From Cystobasidium ongulense (taxonomy: Eukaryota > Basidiomycota > Cystobasidiomycetes > Cystobasidiales > Cystobasidiaceae), in NCBI GenBank assembly GCA_022835595.1, contig BQUP01000003.1, forward strand, positions 1,288,975 to 1,352,974: a DNA stretch of 64,000 nucleotides. The letters run 5' to 3'. Below, in pieces: positions 1-10,425 of the stretch. The first letter of the stretch is position 1, and every line of letters starts with the position of its first letter. Under the pieces are notes generated by a model. The model worked only from the letters and a program-made list of their open reading frames with translations, did not search any database and was not told the DNA's origin. Made by a program: the position numbers and the translations under genes.

Positions 1-367
1 CCCAAAACTTGTCCATCGTGGTTCCGGTGTCTGCTTGGCCGAATCGTTTGTTGAAAGCCTTCCAAGCTTTAACGCCGTCACCACCATGCTCAGCGATGAG
101 ATCCTTTCCATTCTCTTCAAGATTACGGTGAAGACACATGTACAGCAACTCCTTGTCGTCTTCTTCGACTGCGTTGACTGGTTTCTTCTGCGCCTCGCCG
201 TCGATCAGGTAGAGGACTTTGAGGTAGCGGAGGATGATACGGAGATTACGGACGAAGGCAGGGTGGTTCTTGCCAGTGAACTTCTCCTTATCTGGAAGCT
301 CAAGCGCTGCGAACGGTCGTCGTGCGTCTACGTGGACGGTGGTGGTTGCTTGGGATGATCCAGCCAT
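1..367 (-). mobile_element. Ty1/copia LTR retrotransposon, gag start (partial at window edge)
   Basis: Reading leftwards from an ATG at 365-367, the minus strand stays open to the window edge. The product begins MAGSSQATTTVHVDARR, then has FTGKNHPAFVRNLRIIL and, further on, GVKAWKAFNKRFGQ. This is the layout of copia gag proteins: a 'l.G.N...W...' N-terminal block followed by an 'a.kaW..L...fg' block. A primer-binding-site-like sequence and an LTR-like repeat lie just upstream, which agrees. Only the 5' end of the element is inside the window, so whether it is whole cannot be judged. It is treated as a fossil or old copy. Confidence 0.75.
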
Positions 368-430
368 TTTTGATGTGGGTGCGCTGTGCGTCTTTGAATC
401 TGAGGGCAGCAACTTGCGTGGTTGCGCCAG

Positions 431-443
431 GAGCTCAAAACCA
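431..443 (-). other. primer-binding-site-like sequence of the copia element
   Basis: On the minus strand, TTGGTTTTGAGCTC lies between the LTR-like copy and gag. It resembles the TGGTATCAGAGC type of primer site, matching an internal part of initiator tRNA-Met, that copia elements use. The position directly after the LTR is right; the match is imperfect. Confidence 0.45.
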
Positions 444-602
444 ATTAGAATATACTGATTCTATATGTATTACTTGGTAGAGATACAACGTTGGATGCTC
501 AAGCTACTACAACATCGCACCCTCACCTCTCTATCAAAAATCAACCAGGCGTCGAACGCCACGGACCACCCGAATGTTCCATGCAGTTCTCCCTTTCAAA
601 CA
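444..602 (-). repeat. LTR-like repeat copy A (5' LTR of the copia element)
   Basis: On the minus strand this starts TGTTTGAAAGGG at 602 and runs to about 444, next to the primer site. An inverted copy lies at 633-800. Shared blocks include CCGAATGTTCCATG, ACGGACCA, CTCAAGCTA and the outer CTAATTGG. About 160 bp is short for an LTR, but short LTRs are known in fungal copia elements. The exact 3' boundary is uncertain by a few bases. Confidence 0.55.
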
Positions 603-632
603 TGACAGCCTGGAGTTCTCATAAACGAGAAC

Positions 633-800
633 TGTCTGAAAGGGCAAATGCCATGGAACATTCGGTCTCTGTGACGGATGGTCCGTCGCGTCGACGCAAA
701 GTTGGAATTTGATGAAGAGATGAAGGAGGGATGTACGATTAGCTTGAGAATTCACTGTTGCATCCGTACTGAGTAACTGACATAAGGTCAGCATATACTA
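633..800 (+). repeat. LTR-like repeat copy B, inverted relative to copy A
   Basis: This begins TGTCTGAAAGGG and ends near CATATACTAATTGG. It aligns over its whole length, with substitutions and small indels, to copy A read from the other strand. The 30-bp spacer between the two copies holds a small perfect hairpin, AGTTCTC/GAGAACT. It could be a solo LTR or the start of a second, unrecognisable element running right. Confidence 0.5.
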
Positions 801-808
801 ATTGGAGC

Positions 809-2255
809 ACAAGCCTGTACCCATTACTTTGTCTTTGGTGAAATTATTTCTTCAAATGCTCATTGCGCAAAGAAGGCAACGACAATGACCTCTTAGTCCA
901 TGAACATTTCCCGCCATGAATGCGACATTACATTTTAGGATCGAGATGAGAGAAGAATTGAAGAGTAAGGTGGCCATTGAGTGCTGTATGTGCGTCAAAA
1001 GACAAAACTACCCGTCACTCGACCATCGGATAAGACAGGAACGTAATAAATATCAGACACTCCTTGTCAGGGCAAAGGTCCTTTGTTGCAAAACTCGACG
1101 AAACATTTTCCTGCTCGTTCCGTCGGCTCAGTGAGCGCTCCATCTCTGATTATAGAAGCTTCGCAAACCACCTTTCGTTTAAGTCAAGTCAATGAGTTAC
1201 AGTGGACAGACTATGCAGACCCCGGGGCACCCCTTATATGACGATACTTTGAGTCTGCCAGCCATATCGGCGCTGTTGATCGGAAGGGCCATAGCAGCTG
1301 TCTTCGGCATGAAGATGCAATGACGATAGTCCATTGCCGTCTAGGAGCAGGTGAATAGCTCTGGCTATACGACTTGAGCAGGATTTCTGTCAGGTCTACC
1401 AAAACAGCCTACAAAGACCCTAGTAATGCCCATTGTCTTTTCGATGCGGAGTCGCACGCGTAGGCTGGTCCATCTCGGCGTGTGCCATCGCACTAGATAG
1501 ACGGCCTCGTGCGAAGTCTGAAGTCTGATAGGAGGAAAGTCATGGACTAACCCCTGGCCAGATTGGATGTGACCCCTAGAAAACCCCTAAGTTTGTCGTG
1601 TTTGACACGGGATTGATTATTGATAGACATTGGTAACAGTAGGCTAATGGATGGAAGTCAAATCTGTGCCAAGTACTGATCGAAAGCCAGCGTATTCTGT
1701 TTCACAAATGGGTAACCCCGGCGAAAAAAATTGGAAGTTCAGGAGTTTTTGTTCAGGCCGGAGACTTCATGTCCCGCACACAATAACAATTCCCTTCCGG
1801 CGCTGCGCTCAGCGTACTTCCAAAAACCGGACTGTTTTGAGTCGTGCAATACCTATGCTTGTGTCTAAGCGTGCGATACCGCACCCAAGGATATATATAT
1901 TAAGACACGAAGGAGAGGACTTGGGGGATCAGCAGTGCGGAAGTGCATTGGGCACATCAGTCCAAGACGTCGCGGTTAGAAAGGTGATATGAGGCTAAGT
2001 GTCTCGCTTTATAGACCGGTTTGCATTGAATATACATGTTGGTGGCTCTGGCTTTCTTCTACTACATTGCTCTGCTGCTGTACTGCCTTGAATCAGGAAC
2101 GAGAAACACCGTGAGCTACTAAATTCTACTTGACAGCTCATTCAAGAACGTATACGGCACAGCACAATTCTTGCTCTCTCAACATATCTGTCTGTAAAGG
2201 CGACGGTCTAGAATGACGGTGTCACTGGCTGGGGTTTTGGTGGAAACACTGCCGC
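809..2255. other. gene-poor stretch between the copia element and CYB5
   Basis: About 1.4 kb with no open frame that shows a protein family, and no tRNA or other RNA gene I can recognise. It may hold decayed retroelement interior, but no copia protein motif was seen. The right end must contain the CYB5 3' UTR. Confidence 0.5.
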
Positions 2256-3080
2256 TTATGCCTTCTGTGAGAAATGATAAGCGAGATATGCAACGAGAGC
2301 TGCGAGGGGAAGGAGGAAGATGAAGCTTGAAGAGCTGTTCGAGAGCGATGCCAAGGAAGGTTGGGTTTGAAAATAAGAAACGGCCGATGGTAGAAGCAGG
2401 ATTAGATTGACACGTGCCCGAGCGAGAGACGGAGTACAATGCGAGTTGGAGAGGACAGCGCAGAAGTGTGAGCTTGGCGTGAGCTAATGAACACATTCAA
2501 GATCCACAAATCAAGGACGCACCTCGATCCGGAAGCGAGGCCGCGCTTTGCAGCGTCGTTTGCATTCGAAGGTCCTTTTGTGGCGGCCTGGCGTGAAGAG
2601 AAAGACGGAGCAAAAGAGTCAGCTCTAAGGCAGGCTAGTTAAAATAGGAGAGCACAGACGCACCTCATCGCAGACTCCGACTAGGTATTTTTCGAGGATC
2701 TCTCTTGCTTCGTCTGAATGGCCGACATCTTCAAAAGCTTCTGTTGCATCTCTTCCGGCCTCGCCGAACAGCACCTCGTCACCGCCTGGGTGCTGTGGAC
2801 GGATGGCTAGTCAGTCCAGTCTGGTCAGGTTTGAGGTGCCCAGCCGCCGCTGGAGCAGGCTTTGCACTTTGCATTTCGGGCGGCTGTTCTTTTTGCCATT
2901 GAACTGCTCACCTCGTCGATAAACGGTGCAATGGCGTACACTGCGAGCAGAAGTCAGCTTGTTGCGACGAGAAGCGCAGCCATCCAGCACCCACCCTTGC
3001 CGCCTACCAGCAGGTGCAGGTCGTCCTTGCCGCTCAGCTGCTTGAGCTCTTCAAACGTAAACTTTCTGTCTGCGGACATT
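2256..3080 (-). CDS. CYB5: cytochrome b5, tail-anchored
   Basis: Small haem protein that donates electrons to ER desaturases and hydroxylases. Five exons read [12 protein letters not shown]..., [10 protein letters not shown], then [35 protein letters not shown], a linker, and a C-terminal hydrophobic segment [18 protein letters not shown] followed by QKA and stop. HPGG and the later HSDEA supply the two axial haem-ligand histidines. The C-terminal segment fits a single ER tail anchor with a short lumenal end. Exon 2 (2912-2940) is only 29 nt. Introns are GT-AG; the donor after GGK is GTGGGT. The gene is divergent from the complex I subunit at 3490. Confidence 0.92.
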
Positions 3081-3489
3081 GCGGATGGGATATCGATGGG
3101 GCTTGATTGGCTGGGTCGAGGCGCTGAGAGGTGCAGGGGAAGCGCTGTGCGGTAGATTGGCGATGCAGGTGGTGTTGTGCAGTTCAGCTTTTGCTTTGGC
3201 TGTTATGTGGTGGAAGAGAGAAGAAGAACGAACCAGTTGTAAAGCTGATTTCAAGTGATTTAAAGTGGTTTAAAGTGGTTTGAAATGAGATTAGTGTCGA
3301 GGTTAATGATTCGAAAAGAGTTGATCGAAATCACTAATGATCTGATTTGAAATGATTTGGAATGGCTCTACTCTTGCCTTTTCGCTCATCACCACCGCTT
3401 CAAGGATTGCACGAGTGGGAAACTGCAGCAGCCAGCAGGACATACACCTAGCTACATACACATCCATCCACTCGCTTCCCTGCATCACA
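3081..3489. promoter_or_regulatory. divergent promoter region, CYB5 / complex I B15-like gene
   Basis: A 409-bp spacer between two head-to-head start codons, so it must hold both promoters. It is AT-richer than the flanks and holds a short tandem repeat at 3251-3290. No clear TATA box or known factor site was seen. Confidence 0.5.
3251..3290. repeat. 10-bp tandem repeat, about four units
   Basis: Units read TCAAGTGATT, TAAAGTGGTT, TAAAGTGGTT, TGAAATGAGA. The middle two are identical and the outer two degenerate. It lies in the shared CYB5/complex I promoter. Confidence 0.7.
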
Positions 3490-4031
3490 ATGGCGGGCGG
3501 CCATGGAGGACATGGTGAGGGAGAGAGTGGCCTCGAAAGCTGCGCACACAGGCTGACACAACAGCACCTCGCAGCTCCAGTCAAGGTGACGACCTGAGCA
3601 CATCCATCAGGTGTACCTATCTAACCGCTGACCCTCGTTGTCCCACTCAGATTGACCCAGCGGTAGAAGCATGGGCAAACATGGTGAGCGAACGAGCAGG
3701 CAGATGGACCTGCATGCCAGAGCTCCAGCTCATCACCACCTTTTCAGCGCGAAAACGTCTACAAGACGTTCAAGTTTACGACGTCGACAACCCGGGCTTC
3801 GCTCGTTCTAGCCCTCGGGGTCCCCCTCGTCACGTTCTACATCTTCAAAGGCGAGGACGTGAGTGGATTGCGTTACTTCTCAAAGAGCCTTTTGCTATAT
3901 GCTATTTGTGCCATGCTGACCATGTGCTCTCTTGGTTCTGTGACTCATCCCAGGCAAAATGGGACTGGCAGGGAAAGAAGAGAGCAGACTCGCTCAAGAA
4001 GGCAAGCCCATCAACGACAGAGAGCAGCTGA
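3490..4031 (+). CDS. NADH:ubiquinone oxidoreductase B15-type subunit (NDUFB4-like)
   Basis: Accessory subunit of the membrane arm of mitochondrial complex I. The spliced product reads MAGGHGGHAPVKIDPAVEAW, then ANMRENVYKTFKF, a hydrophobic stretch ASLVLALGVPLVTFYIF, then AKWDWQGKKRADSL. This is the B15 pattern: 'KIDPAIE.W..MREN.Y..FR', one membrane segment, then 'WDW.GKRR'. There are five exons. Exon 2 (3575-3585) is just 11 nt; using it restores the frame GCT-CCA-GTC-AAG, while the two upstream AG acceptors give a stop. Product about 88 residues. All introns are GT-AG. Confidence 0.82.
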
Positions 4032-4422
4032 ATCCAGCCAGAGTAGACAATCTAGCTACGCCGATCCGCTGCTCGCTACAGCTTTGCTCTTCTGTACCAC
4101 AATGCGCTAGACAGACTCGCAGTCGTCGAGGGAGCAAATGTAACATTACCATCGAGCGAGCAATGCAAAACGCCGCCATGTACAAAATACAAACCCACTT
4201 ATTAGCTAGCTAGCCAACCGGCTTGGAATATGGGCAGAAAGACCGGCATACTCAATACAACGTCGTGGACGAGTCTCGGATGAGCTTAAAAGATAAGAAC
4301 CTCATCCAGAAGAAAACAGCACAGCGTGTTCTAGCATCGACCTGGACTTGCATGGATGTACCTTGGCTATGGAACCCCTGCCTAGGCCACGAATGGGTAG
4401 CATGATCTGGTCTACATTTTGT
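4032..4422. other. tail-to-tail spacer between complex I gene and RPN10
   Basis: 391 bp between two convergent stop codons. It must hold both 3' UTRs and polyadenylation signals. No gene or repeat seen. Confidence 0.5.
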
Positions 4423-5931
4423 TTACTTCTGCCCACGCTCTTCCTGCTCTTTCTGCTCTTGCATGCTCATGGCTATCGCACGCGCCATCGCTTCCTCTTC
4501 GGTGAGCTCCTCCTCGGCATCGTCTCCCGCCTCTTGTGTCGACTCGCCCATCTCTACATCTCCCCCGCGACTCAGGGCAAGTGCAGCCGCTAGGTCGGCA
4601 TCCTCATCCTCGTCCATATCGATTTCCGCATCTTCCGTCTTGATTGCTGATGCCGAATCTGAAGGAATAGCCTCTGTTGGTCCAACTACTGCATTTGAAG
4701 AGGGTGTGTTGACTGCGAGTGCGCTCGCTGGGCCAGAGGCAGCTGCCGAACTCAAGTCTGCGGGAAGAGAAGTCGCTGGGGCGTCACTTGAGGCGGTTGG
4801 CTGCTGAGAGATATTGTCTAGAGGGGTTGCAGAAGTCGACGAAGGGTCTTGATTGCGTTGTGTTGCCGTTTGCCGCGCGCGTTCTTCCTCGAGAGACATT
4901 CGTAAAGCCTGCAGGCGGTGATAAGTGTGGTCAGCAGGGAACATAATTAATCAGGGTTCCTTTCCCACCATAGCAAGCTCTGGATCCAGATTTGGGTCGA
5001 CTCCATATTCGCCGTCCTCTGCGCCTCCTGCTGTTCCGGATGGTCCAGCTGCGCCCCCGCCGCTTGCTGCTGCCGGAACGCCATCTTCAGTCAACATCCC
5101 GGACGAGATGATCATGTCAGACAGTAGAACTGATCCAGGCGGTACGCTGACCAGGTGGCTGTTGGATGGGCAGAATATTAGCATTGGCTGAGGTGCTATA
5201 TGACGCTTGCCACCGAGTAAGTCTGGATTCAGGAAGCCTTCTCCATTACGCACCTGTTGTCCTGGCTGTTGACCGCTTCTAAGAACTCTCTCAGCTTCTC
5301 CTCGTTTGCTGTGTCTTCTCCAAAGTTGACGATATCACAGGCGACATTGTTCTTCTTGAGCCTCTTTCCGAGCTTGACGAGGTCTGCAGCAGAGGTCCCT
5401 TCGAGAGGTGATCCGACGAGGGCAATGATGCGCTGGCGGAGATTCTTGTTCTGACGATGCTTGAGCGCGAGCTGCGTAGGCCCAACGCATAAGCCTGGCT
5501 GGAGCTACCTCTCTGTCTTTGTCTTTATCCACCTACCTGAGCAACCTGGATAGAGGTGACGAGGTCGACTTCGCCTTCAAGACGGACATCGCTGAGCGCG
5601 CTGACGATAGCGCCATAGTCTTGCGTTGGACTTGCCAGCACTTGAGGGCTGCATCGTGTTGTCCACATGGTTGTAGTTATCATCAGCCAGTTGTCCGCGT
5701 CAGCGGAGTGCTTGCAGCTTCCACAGAGCCAGCCAGCTCGGCCGGATATCCAACCACCCACCCTTGACCAGCCATCGTCATGATGCCCACCACGTTCTCT
5801 GGGTTGCTGTTGATCTTTGTGTTGAAGACCGTCTTTGCGCTGTCCAGCTGCGAGGCCCAGCGCGACAGGCTGTAGTCGGTGTTGATGGCGAAGCTCGAAT
5901 TGTCGAGCAGGACCATGGTGGCCTCGAGCAT
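4423..5931 (-). CDS. RPN10: 26S proteasome regulatory subunit RPN10 (ubiquitin receptor)
   Basis: Ubiquitin receptor joining lid and base of the 19S particle. The N-terminal von Willebrand A domain begins MLEATMVLLDNSS..., followed by NPENVVGIMTMAGQG, then LALKHRQNKN, IIALVGSP and ACDIVNFGE, all typical of RPN10. The C-terminal part carries ubiquitin-interacting motifs: DPELAMALRMSLEEE (joined across an intron), DADLAAALALSRG and EEEAMARAIAMSMQEQ. Five exons with short GT-AG introns. Start chosen at 5931 because the family begins MxxEATM with no leader. A PACE-like box lies 238 bp upstream. Confidence 0.95.
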
Positions 5932-6248
5932 CGTGACGGCGTGGTGTTTGATGTGTCAACGAGCTGTGGTTCCTGTCTACTGCACGCTTGTCGTCGGTGG
6001 TTGGCAGAAGAGAGAGGTGTAGAGTAGCATTGTCGAGCAAGGAAGCTCCAGAGACGAGGCAGCCAGAGTGTCCAAAGCAAGCAAGCAGGCAAAGCATGCT
6101 CCAGGTTAGTGACTGCGACGCTGGATAGGCGGAAATGCTGCTTCCATTGCAGATGGCATGCATTCACTTTTGCCACCACCTAATCTACTATCTTCCATAC
6201 GGCATGTATACTCATCGTTCTCCATACAACAACACACGTCTTTAGCAT
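5932..6248. promoter_or_regulatory. RPN10 promoter / NOP14 3' region
   Basis: 317 bp between the NOP14 stop and the RPN10 start, both genes on the minus strand. It holds the PACE-like box at 6169-6177. No other gene seen. Confidence 0.5.
6169..6177 (-). promoter_or_regulatory. PACE-like proteasome box GGTGGCAAA
   Basis: On the minus strand this reads GGTGGCAAA, identical to the core proteasome-associated control element bound by Rpn4 in Saccharomyces. It faces RPN10. A 9-mer on either strand turns up by chance roughly once in 130 kb, so the location is suggestive but not proof. No good match was found in the RPN12/PRE3 promoter. Confidence 0.4.
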
Positions 6249-9200
6249 CTACTTCCGGCGACCGCCGCCTCCACTCTGCTTGAGATCACGGAGCTTCTCG
6301 CGCTCCTTCGTCCGCTCAAAGCGCTTCTCCTCATGCCGCTCTTCCTGAAGACCTGCAGTAATCTTGTCAATCTTGCCCTTGTACTCGCGGTCCTTCTCAG
6401 CCTGCATCTTGGCCCTTTCGTTGGCCAGGAAGCGACTATCCTTGCGCAGCTCTCTAACAGCACCCTTGCGCTCCTTCTTGACAAGCGCTTTAAGCTTGGC
6501 CGCCTCGTTTCTCGCCGAGTCGGGGTCAAACTTGCGACCAGGCGCGTAGCTTGCCTCAAACTTGGGAATATACGTTGGAATAGGAACAGGCTTATGCGAC
6601 TGGAGGGTGAGAGGCCGCCGAGCAGCTTTAGCAAGCCGCGTAGCTCGACCGAGCCCAGCTTGTACAGTCGAGATGCGATTCTGTAAGAATGGCGAAATGA
6701 GACGTGTGGTCAGTACGATAGGACCCGCTGCAGTCCTCATAAACCAAAAGAACTGACCTTCAAAGCAGATTCTGGAACTTCGGCCGCTGCATCATGCAGA
6801 GCCTGGCCCAGAGGGGCGAAGCATTCCTCAAATGAGAGTAGCGAGGTTTGTCGGGTGTAGATCTCCGCAGACATGTCAAGAGCGACGAAACACAGTTGCT
6901 GCCGGCTTGCCCTGGTAATCTTCCCCGTGCACAGGATGGCCAGAATGTCCGGCCGCCCATCAGAGGCAGTCACCTTGGCATCAACTAACTTATCTAGGTG
7001 AGATGCTGTCTCAGCTCCTCGCTTAGCCATGTCGGCATCGCCTAATATCAGGGTGGTGATGCTCTGTGAGAGGAAGTTCACCACCTCTGGTACGAGTCGC
7101 TTCGAGAAGGATTCAAACTGCGCCGAAACTGAGCACAGGAACAGACCTGCCGCGATGTCGACAGCATTTCGCACCCTGCACTGTCCAAGATACTGGGCGA
7201 GAAGAAGAGAAGCAGCTGTGCTGACTTGATGAGCAAAGTCACTGGTACTCCAGATAAGTCCGACAAGGCGTAGAAGCGTGCATTCGCCTGCACCAGGCCA
7301 TGTTCTGGAAGATGGGAGAGCAGGGCCCGCTTGCAGACCTAGCAGGAGATTGCGCTGCATGATCTTGAACTTGGAGAGGAAGAAAGAAGCAGATGATACG
7401 GGGAACATCTGCGTGAGCGTCGAGATTTGCTGACTGAGATATGCAAGATGTCGTGGATGTGCCGAATCAGAGGCTTCGTGAACTACATGGTCGATGAGGA
7501 CGCCGAGGAAGTTCTGAAATAGAAGGAAGACCGGTCAGCGAAATGCGTCAATGTCGACTATTACACGCCCTTGAACGATTCTACACACCGCGAGCTTCTC
7601 TTTGTTGCCTTCTCCAAGCGATGGATGGTACAAAGTACGGATCCGCTCAACGACAGTTGGGAGTTCTGCTTCGTGCCCAGAAATGAGATCCAGGAAGTGC
7701 TCGTGGCTCTCTGGACAGGGGAAGGTGTAGGGTAGCGTTGTCGTGCGCTTTCGGTCTGTGCTGGTAATAGAAGATCTAGATGTCTTTCCTTTACTCTGGT
7801 TGGACTCAGTCTTGTTGTCCAGGTGTTTGACTTCGGCGTCTCTATGAAGCAAGTCTGCTAGAAGCTCGGTTTCGGCCACGTCGCCAGCGCTTTCTTCTGA
7901 ATCACTGCTCTCTTCATCCTCATCTTCATCGTCATTTTCACTCTCACCGTCAGAGTCATCGTCACTGGCCTCCTCTTCAACAGCCTCTTGCTCCGAGCCT
8001 TCCAATCCCTCTCCAAGTCCCAGGGCAAACCCGCCGACTTCGTCCCCTTCAATACCGTACTCGTCATCTAGATCGTCTCCTTCTGGCAAGCGCGCACTCT
8101 CCCGCTTCTTGCTGGTTTTCTTGCTTCTCACACCGCTCTCCTCGTCTTCGCTGTCTTCTCCGCGCATGCGCTTCAAACGAGCAGCTTCTGAGCGTTTCAA
8201 TGCTTCAGCGGCTTCAATAGCGGCTTCAGCTTCGCTTTTGAGTCGGTCCGAAGGAGCAGCGCGCTTCTCGAACGCCAGTTCACGCACAAAGCGGTCGTAT
8301 GGGTCGGTGTCGTCGGCTTCTGCAGCGTCCTCCACGATGAAAGCAGTGCTTCTGTCGAATCTGGCAAGGCCTGCCAACACTTCGTCGTGGTTGACAGCTC
8401 GACTTGGGTGCATTTGGGGCTGGGGCCGCTGCGGCTCGTCGGTTGCTGGCGCGTCTTCCTTGCCCAGTAGACTAGCCAATAGATCTGTATCGACAGTAGA
8501 GGCGTCGTTCGCGGGCTTGACAAAAGTCAAGATGGACTTGCTCGTTGATGCGACGGGTGCGACAGTTTCTTCTTCCTCCTCTTCTTGCAGTTCTGATTCC
8601 ACTTCAATCGTCGATGTAGAGGGCGCCTTAGAGGGTCCAAGCGGCGTCACCCTCACGAATGTGTCTCGTTTGGGCTCTTCGCGACGATTCGGTGCTCCGA
8701 GCAGACTTCGAATACCCGCCAGATCATCATCAAGAGCATTTCGGATTTCTTCGTCTGCGTGTTTTTCGCGTTGGCGCTCGTACTGTATGAAATGACAGAG
8801 AGCGTTTTAGCTGGACGTCCGGAAAAGACTCTGCTAATCATCGTTTGAGCTCACCTTGTAAGCCTTGCTCTTTGCCATGACTTCCTCCATTACCTCGGCC
8901 TTTGTCTTCTTCCTACGAGAGGCGGGGTCTGCATCTGCTGCTGGCTCCTCCAAGTCAGGTATTCGACGTGGTGTCGTGCTTTTTTGAAAGAGATCTTCCT
9001 GGTCTCTGAGTGCACCGCGGACGTCGCTCAAATTCTGGCCGTAATGTGTGAGGAGATTACTGCCGGATGCTTCGGCGCTGTTGTCGTCGTCGTTGTCGTT
9101 GAGCGTAAAGAGAGAGCTCTTGCTAGCTTTACGCTGGCGCTCAAAGGTGAATCTCTGCAAAGCCCTCTCTTCCGGAGTCATCGTAGGGTCGTCTTCGCCG

Positions 9201-9733
9201 AAGCGACGGTCGACGACTGCTCCTGCGCGGTTTCTGTCGAGCCATTGAGGGAGGAGAGTCTTCTTTCGCTGAATTGGAATGCCGTATGTCAGCTTGTGCA
9301 GGCAGTCCAGCGAGACCTCCACTCACATTGTCGATGCCAGTCTGCTTGGAGAGGCCTGGCCGGCCCGTGGAGCCTTTCGCAGGCTTTGCGCCGAGAACGC
9401 TGTGTTTTGTCTTTGTGGTCTTTACGTCGAATCTGTTCATCGACTGGCGGATGGTCTGGAAGAGGTGTCAGCGTCCATGTAGAAGATTGTACAAGATGGT
9501 GGCGAGAAGTTTTGAATCAGCACGACACGGCTTTCCGCGCTCAAGATAGCAGCACGACTCACCTCGAGCTTGGCTTTGCGAGCGTCCTCGTCCACGAACC
9601 CGCCGCTCTTTCTCTGCGGCCCGCCGGCCTGCTTCTTCTTTCCACGCTGCTGCTGCTGCTGACGCTGGGCCGCGCTGCTGAGGCCAGAGGTGTGCAGCGC
9701 CGCCTTGAGCTGGCTGAGCTGTGAGCCGCCCAT
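6249..9733 (-). CDS. NOP14: nucleolar protein NOP14, SSU processome
   Basis: Needed for 18S rRNA maturation and 40S assembly in the nucleolus. The N-terminus MGGSQLSQLKAALHTSGL, then SMNRFDVKTTKTKHSVLG and LPQWLDRNRAGAVVDRRFGE are Nop14 hallmarks, with ERALQRFTFERQRK downstream. The middle is a long acidic and Ser/Glu-rich linker (about 7860-8150). It is followed by HPSLGEGNKEKLA joined to NFLGVLIDHV, the helical repeat region, and a basic C-terminus that includes PTYIPKFEASYAPGRKFD. For the intron near 7520-7590 the donor GTGTGT right after KEKLA keeps phase 0; the later GT would break it. About 900 residues, near family length. Start at 9733 gives the conserved M-x-G-S-Q-L. Confidence 0.93.
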
Positions 9734-10425
9734 CCTGCTGGCTGCTGGCTGGAGTTGCTCTTGTCTGGCTCCTGCTGATCCCACGTCGCTGATGCTGGAT
9801 TGCTGATGCTGGTCGACGTGCAGCAAGAAAAGAAGAGAAAAAGACGATATTGCAAATGCTGCAAGGTGATGGCCGCCACTCGGGAATAATAATATGCAAA
9901 TGCTGCAAGATGACATGCATGGACATGGCAGGCCTCAGTGGACCCTTGAACACGTCTTGGACACTATGCGCCTCGTCCCATCCAGGCTGCAGTCCCACGT
10001 TGTGACTGACGAGTGAAAAACCTGACAGTAAGGTGTATACTGATACCACCCGCTCGCTGCATGCCATACTGCTGACTACTGTCCAACACACCCACTAACC
10101 CTTACGCGCAGTCTCCCTCATCATCCTGGCTGTCTGCCACGGATCCGTCAACTGGGCTCCGTATCCCACCGCGACACGGCCAGCATGCGCAAAGCTGTCA
10201 AAGGCATGGTGCCTCACCTTTCATCTTGCACTGGGTCTTGATGTTGAACGGAACTCTTGCTCGTCCACTCTTTCCTCTTGCTTGGTCGCCTCTTTCCTCA
10301 GGACCGCTCCTTGGCCCTGTACATTTCCCTGAACTGCCCTCCCTACATCTTTCGGCTACCTATTCTACCCTCTATTCTGCCACCTCGTACCACACTCACC
10401 CTTCCCTAGCTCAAACACCCTCACC
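9734..10425. promoter_or_regulatory. divergent promoter region, NOP14 / GH16-like gene
   Basis: 692 bp between two head-to-head starts. The right third is pyrimidine-rich (about 10250-10420), which is common just upstream of fungal start codons. No RNA gene or repeat recognised. Confidence 0.45.

Noticed and set aside
7560-7600. GC-type or late donor for the NOP14 intron after the KEKLA block
   Set aside because: The GTGTGT donor directly after KEKLA gives a phase-0 join to NFLGVLIDHV as in other NOP14 proteins, so no unusual donor is needed.
8109-8795. 228-codon plus-strand frame rich in Ser/Leu
   Set aside because: It mirrors the acidic Glu/Asp-rich linker of NOP14, whose reverse complement gives Ser/Leu-rich shadow frames.
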